A stretch of 64,000 nt of DNA from Alkalimonas collagenimarina (GCF_030717845.1 NZ_JAUZVZ010000018.1:16736-80735); one strand, 5' to 3'; positions 1 to 9,255 are shown, counted from the stretch's first letter. A program made the numbers and translations. The notes: generated by a model from the letters alone, not told the origin.

Positions 1-2
1 AC

Positions 3-314
3 CCCGAAAGCAGCACAGAAACCGCCAAACAAGATCCTTTTGCACACCTCACCGCAGAAGAGCAAGAAACCTTCCGGCAGGGGCAAGCTCGTGCACACAG
101 TTGCGCGGCCTGTCATGGGCCTATGGGCATTTCCCGTAACCGGATGTACCCAAGTATTGCAGGCCTTACCGAAGCCGAGCTCAAGCAAGCGCTGCTGGAC
201 TATCGCAGTGGCGAGCGAACCAACCCGCTGATGTCGCCTCAGGCCCGAGGTTTATCCGATGAAGATATAGAATTACTGGCGGCTTACTATCCATTGCTTT
301 CTACTGCACGTTAA
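3..314 (+). CDS. Class I cytochrome c, 5' end outside window
   Basis: The reading frame is open from the window edge to a TAA and encodes the C-terminal part of a c-type cytochrome. A CAACH heme-attachment motif is followed by Gly-Pro-Met. Downstream are the Met-Tyr-Pro axial-ligand region and the closing helix (AYY near the end) typical of small periplasmic electron carriers. An ATG at 123 opens a shorter ORF, but it lies after the heme motif and would make a heme-less protein, so it is not the true start. The signal peptide and real start lie upstream of the window. The redox partner cannot be told from here. Confidence 0.8.
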   Translation, partial: PESSTETAKQDPFAHLTAEEQETFRQGQARAHSCAACHGPMGISRNRMYPSIAGLTEAELKQALLDYRSGERTNPLMSPQARGLSDEDIELLAAYYPLLSTAR

Positions 315-415
315 TGGGTAGCAGATAACAATTTGCTACATTATTTTTGCTCAATATAGATAATATGTAATGATAGCTGGTATTATTTTTTAAATCTGTT
401 TGTTCAGAGGCCGTG

Positions 416-1540
416 ATGCATTACTTCTTACGTTTATCTTTACTTGTTTCTGCATGCTTGCTCATTGCTTGTGGTGGCAGTGACGGCCCGTTAACCAGCA
501 ATCCAATACCTACGCCACCACCGGTAGCGGAAACCCCTTTTACAGTTGAAGCTGCAGGCCTTGAAGAACGCATTATTGAACGGCTGTACCAGCATGAACA
601 TTACCTGTTTGCTTTGACAGATAATGGCCTGTATCGCTCAGGCTTAACTGCGGAAACATGGCAGCTTATCGGCTTTGCCGATATGCAGGTACTCGATCTT
701 AGCTTGATCAACGATCATCACTTCATGGCCGCGGTAAGGCATGATGACAACGACGGTTACCCTGTTCACAGCTTGTTTGAGTCGACTGATGCGGGCCAAA
801 GCTGGCACGAAATAAAACATAATTTTGGCGGTACCGAAACTGAAGGTATCTATGCACTAGCTTATCAACCCGAACAGCATCTGCTCTATGGCAGTGGTTT
901 AGATGTGGTTGCGGTATCATCTAACTTTGGCATGAGCTGGCAGGTTTTGTACGGGGATTGGCATACCTTTGGGCAGCCGAATAGAGCACTTGCCATTAAC
1001 TCAGAGCTACAAGAGGTCTGGTCTGGGGGACAAGGGGCGACTGAAAACCCATTGCTGTATCAATACAAGCTTGAACAGAACAGCTTGCATACCCATCATC
1101 AGCGGATGCATGAAATACTCACCAGCGGCGATGCCGACCTCTCGCCAGTAGCCATGCAATCGATTCGCTTTGGTGTACAAAACCCGGAGCATATTTATGC
1201 CAGTGGCGAAGGTGGTATCGCTTTTAGCTCTGATAACGGCCTCAGCTGGGTCAATTTGATGGGCGATGTGGACTCCCGCTTTTACTTCGATGTGATTCTG
1301 GATCCAACCGTCGAGTCGCGCTTGTTCACCGCAGGTTGGGATAAAAATTTCGACTCGCCACAACCACTGATTCTGGAGTGGTCGAAAGACAATGGCCAGA
1401 GTTGGGAACAATTCACCTACCCTAATACTGCTGTATTTGGCGGGGTAAGGAGTATGTTAGCACTGCAACACAATCAGCAACTGGTGCTTTATTTTGGTTT
1501 GTACCGTGGTGGCGTGATGAAAGTTACCCCCAACTTCTAA
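416..1540 (+). CDS. Beta-propeller lipoprotein with BNR/Asp-box repeats
   Basis: The protein has 374 residues. It opens with a lipoprotein signal peptide ending in the lipobox LIAC, followed by a Gly/Ser/Pro-rich linker. The body contains several Asp-box-like turns (STDAGQSW, SSDNGLSW, SKDNGQSW) at regular spacing, as in sialidase/Vps10-type beta-propellers, so a lipid-anchored surface propeller is likely. No catalytic residues of sialidases can be identified and no substrate is suggested. I prefer the ATG at 416 over the GTG at 413 because AGAGG lies 5 bases upstream of it. A hairpin follows the stop. Confidence 0.75.
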   Translation: MHYFLRLSLLVSACLLIACGGSDGPLTSNPIPTPPPVAETPFTVEAAGLEERIIERLYQHEHYLFALTDNGLYRSGLTAETWQLIGFADMQVLDLSLINDHHFMAAVRHDDNDGYPVHSLFESTDAGQSWHEIKHNFGGTETEGIYALAYQPEQHLLYGSGLDVVAVSSNFGMSWQVLYGDWHTFGQPNRALAINSELQEVWSGGQGATENPLLYQYKLEQNSLHTHHQRMHEILTSGDADLSPVAMQSIRFGVQNPEHIYASGEGGIAFSSDNGLSWVNLMGDVDSRFYFDVILDPTVESRLFTAGWDKNFDSPQPLILEWSKDNGQSWEQFTYPNTAVFGGVRSMLALQHNQQLVLYFGLYRGGVMKVTPNF

Positions 1541-1565
1541 AGCTCGACGGCTACCCATCGATAGC

Positions 1566-1593
1566 AAACACCATGTAAACACATGGTGTTTTC
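1566..1593 (+). terminator. Probable rho-independent terminator
   Basis: An 11-bp perfect stem (1566-1576 with 1581-1591) has a 4-base loop and a short T run. It sits 26 bases after the stop of the propeller lipoprotein. The T tract is short, so termination may be partial. Confidence 0.55.
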
Positions 1594-1685
1594 GATTAAC
1601 ACCACTTTAAGACCGCTCAGCAGCTTTGACAGCTGACAGACACTTTGCCAAGATAACCACACTAAAAACATACTTTGGAACGAAT

Positions 1686-2576
1686 ATGTTGCCTCGTGCC
1701 TCATTTATCTTCTCACTGCTGCTAGGCAGTTGGCTGCTTAGTGCCTGCGCACCTGAGCCTGTGGTTGATAGTACTCATCTTGGCGCCGATCAAGGCGATA
1801 GCTATCAGCTGGCGCAGCAACAACGCCGTGCCAGTTTAACTGTGCTGTATGTGCCAGCTGAAGGTTTTGCCTACTATGATGCTGCCGGTGAACTCACCGG
1901 TGTCAGTGTCGATATTATGCATGATTTCGTCCGTTGGGCGGGGCAACACCATCAACTGCAATTAGAGCTAAACTTTGTTGCAGAAACGGACTGGCAGCAC
2001 TTTTATCAGCGTATTATGCATGCTGAAGGAGGCGTCTTTGGCCTGGGTAATGTCACCATCACCGAAGCGCGCAAACAAGAGCTGCAATTTTCCCCGCCTT
2101 ACATGAATAATGTGGCGGCCCTGATCAGCCATCAGGACGTGCCAGAGCTAACCGATTGGCAACAGTTCAACCATCATTTTGCTGAATTATCACCGCTGGC
2201 CTTTACTGGCACCTTGCACGAAGTTCGTATTCGTCGACTGCGCGATCAGCATCAGCCAGGAGAAGCCATTCAACGCGCAAGTTCCAATCCAGAGCTGTTG
2301 GAGTTAGTCGCTAGTGGCGATTATTACAGCTATGTAGATGCTTACAATTACTGGCGGGCACGTCAGGCCGGTATGCCGTTACGCGATCACCCCATGGCGG
2401 CGGAAACCGATGAAACCTTCGGTTTTATCATGCCGCATAGCAACGACTGGGCACAATTTATGCTCGCTTTCTTCGCTGCCGATGGTGGTTATCGCCAAAC
2501 GGAAAGTTATCACCAGATCATGCATCGTCACCTTGGACCTGAGCTGGCTGAACTGCTGCTGTCCAACGCACCCTGA
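1686..2576 (+). CDS. Family 3 solute-binding lipoprotein
   Basis: The 296-residue protein has a lipoprotein signal (lipobox LSAC) and the fold signature of family 3 extracellular solute-binding proteins. A YYDAAGELTGVSVDIM segment matches the usual ligand-binding start, and a TITEARKQELQFSPPY segment matches the second conserved block. These proteins bind amino acids or similar solutes, or act as sensor domains. No permease or ATPase gene is next to it, so its transporter is unknown. The ATG at 1686 is preceded by GGAA at good spacing and starts directly at the signal peptide. A longer frame from a TTG at 1626 would add 20 unlikely residues. Confidence 0.75.
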   Translation: MLPRASFIFSLLLGSWLLSACAPEPVVDSTHLGADQGDSYQLAQQQRRASLTVLYVPAEGFAYYDAAGELTGVSVDIMHDFVRWAGQHHQLQLELNFVAETDWQHFYQRIMHAEGGVFGLGNVTITEARKQELQFSPPYMNNVAALISHQDVPELTDWQQFNHHFAELSPLAFTGTLHEVRIRRLRDQHQPGEAIQRASSNPELLELVASGDYYSYVDAYNYWRARQAGMPLRDHPMAAETDETFGFIMPHSNDWAQFMLAFFAADGGYRQTESYHQIMHRHLGPELAELLLSNAP

Positions 2577-2582
2577 CTTTTT

Positions 2583-2620
2583 ACTGAGCCTGCCCGCAGG
2601 CTCAGTCACTTTATTTTTTT
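2583..2620 (+). terminator. Rho-independent terminator
   Basis: A 10-bp perfect stem (2583-2592 with 2597-2606) and 4-base loop are followed by a T-rich tract ending in seven T. It separates the solute-binding lipoprotein from the S9 peptidase gene. Confidence 0.8.
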
Positions 2621-2639
2621 CGTTCAGGAGTACCACTCA

Positions 2640-4679
2640 ATGACCCCCTTGCTACGATTGACTGCTTTATGGCTATTTTGCCTCTGGCTGCCACTGGCTC
2701 AGGCCGAATTACCCCACTTTAGTGCCGAAGATATTTTCCAGCTAGAACATGCCAGTGACGTGCAGATTTCTCCCGATGGCCAGCACATTGTTTATGTGCG
2801 TAATAGCAACAACATCAAGCAAGACAATACCTTGCAACGGTTATGGCTGGTCGACACCAGCACGGGTCAGCAATGGCCTTTACTGGATGGTGAATATCAA
2901 CAGAGACAGCCACGCTGGTCGCCAGATAGCAATCGCATCGCTTTTATTTCCGATAGCAGCGGTAGTACACAGATCCATGTCCACTGGTTGCAGCAACGTC
3001 GCACCAGCCGCATCAGTAATCTGGAGCAAAGCCCATCACAATTGTCGTGGTCACCAGATGGTCAGCATCTGGCTTTTTTGATGGATGTCGCGGCGGAACC
3101 CTCCGATTTTGCTCGCAGTGTCTATCGCCCCACCCCACCCAAAGGTGCAGAGTGGGCCGAGCAGCCAACTATTATCGAGCGCACCTACTACCAACAAGAT
3201 GGACGCGGTCTTCTTACTTCCAGCTATGCCCAAATCTTTGTGTTACCGGCAGATGGCGGTACGGCCCGACAGTTAACCAGCGGCGACTATATGCATCGCG
3301 GCCCACTCAGCTGGACGCCAGATAACCTCAGCCTGGTGTTTTCAGGGAATCGCTCAGCGGATTGGGAATACCATCCGCGTCAATCCGACTTATATCAAGT
3401 CGCCGTGCAAAGTGGCGAGGTGAAAGAGTTACTCAGCGGCCCAGGCCAGCATTATCATCCAACATTCTCCCCCGATGGGCTGCAGTTGGCTTTCTTGCAT
3501 GCCTCAGCTGAGCCGGTTGCTTATCGTAATAGCAAACTGAATGTACTGGATATGCGCAGTAAAAAGGTTGAGCCATTACTAGCAGAGCTGGATCGTTCGG
3601 TAGAAACTCCCGTATGGCAGGATAACAACCATCTGGTATTTAAATACGAAGACCGGGGTCTTAGCAAGGTCGCGCGTGTTACCTTGCGAAATCGTATGGC
3701 CGATCTGGTGGCTGACCTATCTGGCGCCAACTCAGGTCGCCCCTATTTAAGCGGCATGTTTAGCCTGTCGGACAAAGGTCAACTCGCCTACACCAGAGGC
3801 TCTGCCTCACGTTTAGCAGATGTGGCCATGTGGCAGCACGGTCAGGTCCGCAACCTAACGGCTTTAAATGACGACCTGCTGGCCCAACGTCAACTTGGCG
3901 AGGTGCATGAGTTTACGTACCGCTCCTCACTGGATGATGAAGAAATCCATGGCTGGTACATCACCCCACCTGGCTTTGATGCCAGCCAGAAATACCCACT
4001 GATCCTGGAAATTCACGGCGGCCCGCACCTGCCGTATGGTCCCCATTTTTCGGCGGAGTTACAACGCTATGCCGCTGAAGGCTATGTGGTGTTCTACAAC
4101 AACTACCGTGGCAGCATTTCCTACGGCGAGCGTTTTGCGCTGTTGCTGCAAAATAAATACTCCTCGCCCGATGATTTTGCCGACCATATGTCCGGTGTGG
4201 ATGCGATGATCGCCAAGGGCTTTATTGATGAAAACAATCTCTTTATTGCAGGTGGTTCGGCTGGCGGCATTGCCACAGCCTATGCCATTGGTTTGACGGA
4301 CCGCTTTAATGCCGCCGCTGCAACCAATCCAGTGATCAATTGGGTCAGCAAAGTGTTGACCGCCGATAGCTACATGGGGCAAATCCAGAACCAATTCCCT
4401 GGCATGCCATGGGATCACCATGAACATTACTGGCAGCGGTCGCCTCTATCTTTGGTCGGTAATGTGACGACACCCACCTTACTCTTTACCGGAGAATTAG
4501 ACCGTCGCACGCCGATGGCTGAGACAGAGCAGTTTTATCAAGCGCTAAAATTACGTCAGGTCGATACGGTCATGGTGCGGGTGCCAGGCGCTTTCCATGG
4601 CGTGTCCAACCGGCCCACCCGGATGATTGCAAAAACCGAACATGCGCTGGCTTGGTTCGCCCGCTACAGGAAAGAGTAA
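2640..4679 (+). CDS. S9 family prolyl oligopeptidase (exported)
   Basis: The 679-residue protein has a Sec signal peptide (about residues 1-22). A beta-propeller built from PD40/WD40-like repeats follows, with repeated SPDG motifs up to about residue 400. The C-terminal alpha/beta-hydrolase domain is of the acylaminoacyl-peptidase/DPP class. The catalytic triad is visible: Ser540 in GGSAGG, Asp621 in GELDRRTP and His653 in GAFHG. It probably cleaves oligopeptides in the periplasm. AGGAG lies 9 bases before the ATG. It is isolated from the gene before it by a terminator. Confidence 0.93.
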   Translation: MTPLLRLTALWLFCLWLPLAQAELPHFSAEDIFQLEHASDVQISPDGQHIVYVRNSNNIKQDNTLQRLWLVDTSTGQQWPLLDGEYQQRQPRWSPDSNRIAFISDSSGSTQIHVHWLQQRRTSRISNLEQSPSQLSWSPDGQHLAFLMDVAAEPSDFARSVYRPTPPKGAEWAEQPTIIERTYYQQDGRGLLTSSYAQIFVLPADGGTARQLTSGDYMHRGPLSWTPDNLSLVFSGNRSADWEYHPRQSDLYQVAVQSGEVKELLSGPGQHYHPTFSPDGLQLAFLHASAEPVAYRNSKLNVLDMRSKKVEPLLAELDRSVETPVWQDNNHLVFKYEDRGLSKVARVTLRNRMADLVADLSGANSGRPYLSGMFSLSDKGQLAYTRGSASRLADVAMWQHGQVRNLTALNDDLLAQRQLGEVHEFTYRSSLDDEEIHGWYITPPGFDASQKYPLILEIHGGPHLPYGPHFSAELQRYAAEGYVVFYNNYRGSISYGERFALLLQNKYSSPDDFADHMSGVDAMIAKGFIDENNLFIAGGSAGGIATAYAIGLTDRFNAAAATNPVINWVSKVLTADSYMGQIQNQFPGMPWDHHEHYWQRSPLSLVGNVTTPTLLFTGELDRRTPMAETEQFYQALKLRQVDTVMVRVPGAFHGVSNRPTRMIAKTEHALAWFARYRKE

Positions 4680-4721
4680 TTGGGGGATCTGGATACGGCT
4701 TAGTGGTGCTGATGCAGCATT

Positions 4722-4749
4722 AGTGTAGCCTTGCAGAATAGGCTACACT
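4722..4749 (+). terminator. Hairpin after S9 peptidase, possible terminator
   Basis: A 9-bp perfect stem (4722-4730 with 4741-4749) with a 10-base loop lies between the S9 peptidase and the GGDEF-EAL gene. Only a weak T-rich tract follows, so it could be a terminator or a 5' leader structure of the next gene. Confidence 0.35.
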
Positions 4750-4779
4750 GTTCCTTTATCTCATTGACAGGAAAAAGAA

Positions 4780-7062
4780 TTGGCCAAACTACGGCAAAAT
4801 ATCTGGTTTCTTTTTGCCCTGCTTTTTCTCGGCAGTTCCGTCCTGTTGCTGTTTTTTCTGCACCAACGCTGGCAGTTGGTAGTACAAGAGCATAGCCAGC
4901 TGCAACAAACCCAAGTGCAACAACTGAGTTCCTCGGTGCAGTCACTGCTTTCAGTACAGCAAGTACTGGCCGACCTGTACCATGATCAATTGGTGCAGTT
5001 GGTTCAAGCCGAATCCTTGGATATGACACGGGGGACCAGCCTGCTTGATCATTTAATGCAGAACAACCGCTATGCCACCGCCTATGCTGTGTCGCAACTA
5101 GATGGCAACATATTACTCGTTAGCTCCAATCGAACCACTGCTGAACTGGGTAACCTGCGCCAGCTTAATCCCGAGCTATTTGATCGCGCTTTACAGTCCA
5201 AGCGTCTGGTACTCGGTCAAACCTACTACATTCCAAGCATGGATATGTGGACAATACCGGTCCGTAATGTGCTGCATACAATCGATGACCAACCCATTGC
5301 CATGATGGCGTTGGGCGTGTCATTAAAACAGGATTTAAATGCTTTCGTCTCACCCTTGCTGCTGCCCAAAGACAATCATCTGGCACTGATTCGCCAGCAA
5401 GATGGCTTTTACCAGTTTATTGCCGGCTCAGGCTCCGCCATCGCGCAGCGTTATGAAGCGCCAGTAGCGCTCTCCGTTTTGCAAGAATTGCAGTACCAGC
5501 TGAAGCACAGTACCAACCTGAGTCTGCAGCAACTTCGTCAAACTGAAGATATTCATAGTGTTGTACTCTCAACATCAAGTGGTAAGGTGCAGGCCGTTTT
5601 ACGGTATTTGCCAGAGTATCAGCTCTGGGCGGTATCCAAGCTGCATACCCGAGTGATCCAACAGGCGTTTTGGCGCGATATCTGGCGTTATCTTGCTGTC
5701 TTTGTTTTAAGTCAGTTGCTGCTGTTTTTGCTGGTTCGCACCATTGCTCAGGCCGAGCGCTCCCGCCGGGTTGAACTATTGTTTGAAGCAACCCATGATC
5801 AACTGACTGGCCTTCCAAACCGGAACTACATTCGCCAATACAGAAGTAAGTTACTCGGTGAGAAGGCCAAAGGCTGTTATCTGCTGTTTCTCGACTTGGA
5901 CAACTTCAAAACCATCAACGACTCGTTCGGCCACGAACTGGGCGACGCCGTGCTGCGAGAGGTGGCCCGCCGTATTCAGGAACAGGCGAGTAGCGCCAAC
6001 TCCATTGTACGCCATGGTGGCGATGAATTTTTAATTTTCCAGCCCGGCCGCTCAGAACAAGAAGCCGTGCAATTAGCCAACCAGTTGATCGAGCACCTAT
6101 CCAGCCCTTATCTAGTAAATAAATTGCATTTTGTATTGGGTGCCAGCATCGGCATTGCGCACTACCCCAGTCATGTCCATCAGCTGGACGATTTGATCCG
6201 GGCGGCGGATGTCGCCATGTATGAAGCCAAAAAAACCAAAAATAATGTCTTTTTGTATAGCAAACAGCTTGATGAACAGTATCAGCGACGCTTTTCAATT
6301 GAGCAGCGTCTGCGCACGGCGATTGAGCAACAACACTTATTTATGGTGTACCAACCTCAACTTGATGCCAATAACCAGTTGTATGGCGTTGAAGCCTTAG
6401 TTCGCTGGCAGGATCCTGCCGATGGTTTTATCCCACCGGATCAATTTATTCCAGTGGCCGAGAAAAGTGGCCAAATGCCACTACTGGGTCAGTTTATTAT
6501 GCAGCAGGCATTCACAGAGATCCGAACCATGCAGCAACAGCTCGGACAAAGTTTCCAGCTGTCGCTCAATATCTCAGTCCGTCAGCTACTGCAAGCCGAT
6601 TTTTTAACCCAACTTAGCCAGCACATTCAGCAATCAGGCCTATCAGCTACACAGCTCACTATCGAACTGACCGAAAGTATTCTGATCGAAGATCATGAGC
6701 ACATCTGTCAACTGCTCAACAACATCAAGCAGTTGGGTTGTAAAATTTCAATGGATGACTTTGGCACCGGCTACTCCTCATTAAGTATGCTACGCACCTT
6801 GCCAGTGGATGAACTGAAAATTGATAAAAGCTTTGTCGACTGCATTCAGGATGACGAAACCTGCCGCAACATGACCGCCAGCATCATTGCTATCGGTCAG
6901 CGCATGAAGCTCATCACCATTGCCGAGGGGGTAGAGCATGATTACGAGCGGGATTTGTTAGTGCAAATGGGCTGCCAGCATTTTCAAGGGTACTTTTTTG
7001 CCAAACCAATGCCTGCCTCCGCACTAAAATCCTATCTCGAGTCATTGCCCATCAGCCAGTGA
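4780..7062 (+). CDS. GGDEF-EAL cyclic-di-GMP protein, membrane anchored
   Basis: The 760-residue protein has an N-terminal membrane segment (about 8-28), a periplasmic sensor region, a second membrane segment (about 303-322), a GGDEF domain and an EAL domain. GGDEF is intact at 413-417 and EAL at 538-540, with the DDFGTGYSSL loop present. Both cyclase and phosphodiesterase activity are therefore possible. The product-inhibition RxxD site is lost: positions 404-407 read SSAN. Translation appears to start at a TTG (4780) behind an AGGAAAAAG ribosome site, since no ATG fits the signal anchor. It stands alone. Confidence 0.93.
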   Translation: MAKLRQNIWFLFALLFLGSSVLLLFFLHQRWQLVVQEHSQLQQTQVQQLSSSVQSLLSVQQVLADLYHDQLVQLVQAESLDMTRGTSLLDHLMQNNRYATAYAVSQLDGNILLVSSNRTTAELGNLRQLNPELFDRALQSKRLVLGQTYYIPSMDMWTIPVRNVLHTIDDQPIAMMALGVSLKQDLNAFVSPLLLPKDNHLALIRQQDGFYQFIAGSGSAIAQRYEAPVALSVLQELQYQLKHSTNLSLQQLRQTEDIHSVVLSTSSGKVQAVLRYLPEYQLWAVSKLHTRVIQQAFWRDIWRYLAVFVLSQLLLFLLVRTIAQAERSRRVELLFEATHDQLTGLPNRNYIRQYRSKLLGEKAKGCYLLFLDLDNFKTINDSFGHELGDAVLREVARRIQEQASSANSIVRHGGDEFLIFQPGRSEQEAVQLANQLIEHLSSPYLVNKLHFVLGASIGIAHYPSHVHQLDDLIRAADVAMYEAKKTKNNVFLYSKQLDEQYQRRFSIEQRLRTAIEQQHLFMVYQPQLDANNQLYGVEALVRWQDPADGFIPPDQFIPVAEKSGQMPLLGQFIMQQAFTEIRTMQQQLGQSFQLSLNISVRQLLQADFLTQLSQHIQQSGLSATQLTIELTESILIEDHEHICQLLNNIKQLGCKISMDDFGTGYSSLSMLRTLPVDELKIDKSFVDCIQDDETCRNMTASIIAIGQRMKLITIAEGVEHDYERDLLVQMGCQHFQGYFFAKPMPASALKSYLESLPISQ

Positions 7063-7153
7063 GCCATCACAGCAAAACTTAATCTAGCACAATAAAGGCG
7101 TCATCAAATTGCTCTACACTCGCTGGCATTCATTTGCCTTCAAGGAGTTTGAT

Positions 7154-7245
7154 ATGCCATCGCACAACCCACATCGGGTGTATATTCCCACCAATGGGCC
7201 ACCGGCGAAGAGCTTCGTAGTCAGGCTGCAAGCTTCCACGCTAAA
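7154..7245 (+). pseudogene. Orphaned 5' end of the DUF3083 gene
   Basis: A strong AAGGAG (7142-7147) lies 6 bases before an ATG at 7154. The peptide that follows contains VYIPTN, which I recall as the usual N-terminal signature of DUF3083 proteins. This frame ends early. The rest of the protein continues in the frame one base back, beginning around 7198 with ATGEELRSQ. The switch point is near 7195. Compared with the usual family length of about 340 residues, roughly 100 N-terminal residues appear deleted out of frame. Confidence 0.55.
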
Positions 7246-7911
7246 GTGGTGCAATTGCTCAATCAGCTGAAAGAACAGCTGGCCGAACCATGCAGCATCA
7301 AGCTGCGCGATCATCAGCATTTATCCTACGATCTTTTTGCCAAAGCGAAGGGCCAAAAAGAAAGCTATGGCTACAAGCTTCGTGGCTTGTACCCGCGCTA
7401 TCAAGCCAGACAGTGTGAGCTCCCCGTTGAGCACAGCGACATTACCTATGTCACAGTGACCTTGCCACTCAGTCGTGCATTAAAACAACAGCTGCTGCAC
7501 GAGCGCAGTGAGGACTTCAGCCCGCTGTATCAGACGCTGCAAGACAAATTTCAACAGGCCTGTGCCGGTAAGAAACTGGATCGTCTGGCGATGGTAGCTA
7601 ATGGCCTGACTCCGCTGGTACGCAACAGCAAATGGGATCAGCACGATAAAAATCGTGAACTTCAGAAAATCAGCTTCAACCCGGATTGCAGTGAGCCGCA
7701 GTACCTGACGTTCTGGCAAGCCGATAATCTGGTAGAGAGCGCCCACTTTGTGCTGGTAGCCAGCCAAGAAGATAATACCGAAATGGGCTACGGCCGCTTT
7801 ATGAATCAGGTTGAAGACGCATTACGCAGCTTCGCTAAGAGCATCGGGTTTGATGGCCAGCACCAAAACCTGACCGTACGCTTCTTCCAGCATATTAGTT
7901 ACGTGCTGTAA
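7246..7911 (+). CDS. DUF3083-like protein, N-terminally damaged
   Basis: The 221-residue frame resembles the C-terminal two thirds of DUF3083, a gammaproteobacterial family of unknown function. The markers are IKLRDHQHLSYDLFAK, YGRFMNQVEDAL and the closing RFFQHISY. The GTG at 7246 has no ribosome site. In-frame similarity runs back at least to about 7198, so this start is only nominal. The proper start codon with its ribosome site is at 7154 in another frame. I judge the gene to be inactivated by an internal deletion, unless the sequence has an error there. The family assignment is from memory of the conserved motifs. Confidence 0.65.
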   Translation: MVQLLNQLKEQLAEPCSIKLRDHQHLSYDLFAKAKGQKESYGYKLRGLYPRYQARQCELPVEHSDITYVTVTLPLSRALKQQLLHERSEDFSPLYQTLQDKFQQACAGKKLDRLAMVANGLTPLVRNSKWDQHDKNRELQKISFNPDCSEPQYLTFWQADNLVESAHFVLVASQEDNTEMGYGRFMNQVEDALRSFAKSIGFDGQHQNLTVRFFQHISYVL

Positions 7912-7919
7912 GTACCGAT

Positions 7920-7940
7920 GGGTGGGAAAACCTCCCACCC
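7920..7940 (+). terminator. Hairpin after DUF3083 remnant
   Basis: An 8-bp perfect stem (7920-7927 with 7933-7940) has a 5-base loop but no T tract. It begins 8 bases after the stop codon, so it may protect or weakly terminate the transcript. Confidence 0.3.
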
Positions 7941-7949
7941 ACACATCAC

Positions 7950-8132
7950 TGTCCTCGGCACTTCTGTAAAGGCATCTATCTGGACTCAACCGGCATTGGT
8001 AGCGAAGTGGTGACTGCTCAGGTAAGGGACGGTTCACACGTCCTTTCTGCCGTCAGCTTTTTGATAGAAATTGACTGTGGTCCCGATAACCCATGGGACG
8101 CTCCGGAACAAGGCTGTGTTATTATCCCTTAA
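7950..8132 (+). pseudogene. Remnant of cassette lipoprotein A (3' end)
   Basis: From about 7970 to the TAA at 8130 the sequence encodes a peptide closely matching the C-terminus of the lipoprotein at 11158-11778. YLDSTGIGSEVVTAQ and EIDCGPDNPWDAP align with YLESTGFGSEVVTAQ and EIDCGPEHPWEAP. Similarity continues upstream (GTSVKASI against GTSVQMSL) but in another frame, so the copy is both truncated and frameshifted. No start codon or signal peptide remains. It precedes gene B of the same cassette, just as the intact A gene precedes the other B copy. Confidence 0.8.
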
Positions 8133-8146
8133 TATCTCATAGCACC

Positions 8147-8176
8147 CTATCAGGCACGAAGTGCCTGATAGTTTTT
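8147..8176 (+). terminator. Rho-independent terminator between A remnant and gene B
   Basis: An 11-bp perfect stem (8147-8157 with 8161-8171), a GAA loop and five T form a classic terminator just 11 bases before the next start codon. The other cassette copy also has a terminator-like hairpin between its A and B genes. Confidence 0.75.
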
Positions 8177-8187
8177 AGAGCGAGCCA

Positions 8188-9255
8188 ATGTCAACCATAA
8201 AGAAAACGCTGCTGTTAAGCCTGATAATGCTCACAACCGGTTGCAGCAGTGTCCCGCAACTTGAAAACTGGCTTGTTCAGAAACATTCTATCAAGGTATA
8301 TCAGAACAATCCGGGTACCATTTCGGCTTCTATCGTTACACGTGAAAGTAACCATTCACTGTATAGCAAAAGCGGTTATGTCTTATGGCTAAAAACACAT
8401 GCCCATTACCGAGCACAGCCAAACAGACTGTCCGCTAGACAATTAGCTGCGTTGGATTACCTTCCGCTACACAGCATCCAAACAGACAGCATGCAATTAA
8501 CTTTCAGTTACGACAGTCGGTTAAACTGCTCAGAAGCAGATATCAGCACATGGCAGCAGTTTCTTGTAAACTCTTTTCCTGCGCTTTTGTTTCAACAGTT
8601 CCAATTGCCTTATGATGTCAGGGTACGCTTTGTCTCCAAACAATCGTTTCATTATATACATCGCATTGATCCTGCTACCGCACAACTGAACTTTTACTTC
8701 CCAGCCGATTGCCAGGACATTCAGCAAGAAGAATGGCGTGCTTTGCAGCTCGCAACCATCGCCCATGAAATCACGCATATCGAACAGTATTGGCTTTTTG
8801 ACAGATACAGCAGGCTCGTCCAGTTTCCCAAGGTCATGACAAGGTCGTCCCCAGAACCATACCGCCTTTTAGGTGAGTACATTGCGCATAAAATGGATAT
8901 TTGTGCGATGCTTATCAGCGTGACGGATAGCTCCATTCCAGATCAGCCGTTAGCAAGGATTATTGTCAATCGACCTGAAAAATTTTCTGCAGATTATACT
9001 CTGCAAAATTTGGGGGCACTCATACTGCAAGATACTGACTTCAATACCGAAGACCTCTCGGAAGGAGGGGGGCTATTGTCTTCATTCGGAAGCTTGCTGG
9101 CTAATGACTGGCTGGCAAAGTACGCCGATGATGAGGGCTTTATCTTCCATGGCAGTTCGACTGACGACAGTTTTATCGCAGCTTGCCAGAACATTTTAAG
9201 CGAAGCAGCCATCATCGAAGCTGGCGATGAAATTAGGCAGTTGCTTACCAATTAA
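8188..9255 (+). CDS. HExxH lipoprotein B, copy 1 (putative metallopeptidase)
   Basis: The 355-residue protein starts with a lipoprotein signal peptide (lipobox TTGC). It contains HEITH at 193-197 and a conserved LLGEYIA whose Glu is residue 230. This gives HExxH-x32-E, a layout seen in gluzincin metallopeptidases. Four or more Cys positions are shared with its paralogue at 10038-11111, for example SYDS followed by C, and DC before the HExxH helix. I recognise no named family. The inferred role is a lipid-anchored zinc peptidase of the periplasm or outer surface. A terminator separates it from the decayed gene A upstream. Confidence 0.75.
   Translation: MSTIKKTLLLSLIMLTTGCSSVPQLENWLVQKHSIKVYQNNPGTISASIVTRESNHSLYSKSGYVLWLKTHAHYRAQPNRLSARQLAALDYLPLHSIQTDSMQLTFSYDSRLNCSEADISTWQQFLVNSFPALLFQQFQLPYDVRVRFVSKQSFHYIHRIDPATAQLNFYFPADCQDIQQEEWRALQLATIAHEITHIEQYWLFDRYSRLVQFPKVMTRSSPEPYRLLGEYIAHKMDICAMLISVTDSSIPDQPLARIIVNRPEKFSADYTLQNLGALILQDTDFNTEDLSEGGGLLSSFGSLLANDWLAKYADDEGFIFHGSSTDDSFIAACQNILSEAAIIEAGDEIRQLLTN

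Noticed and set aside
40..231. ORF in another frame over the cytochrome c end
   Set aside because: The CAACH heme motif and an intact C-terminal helix lie in the frame ending at 314, so this frame is a shadow.
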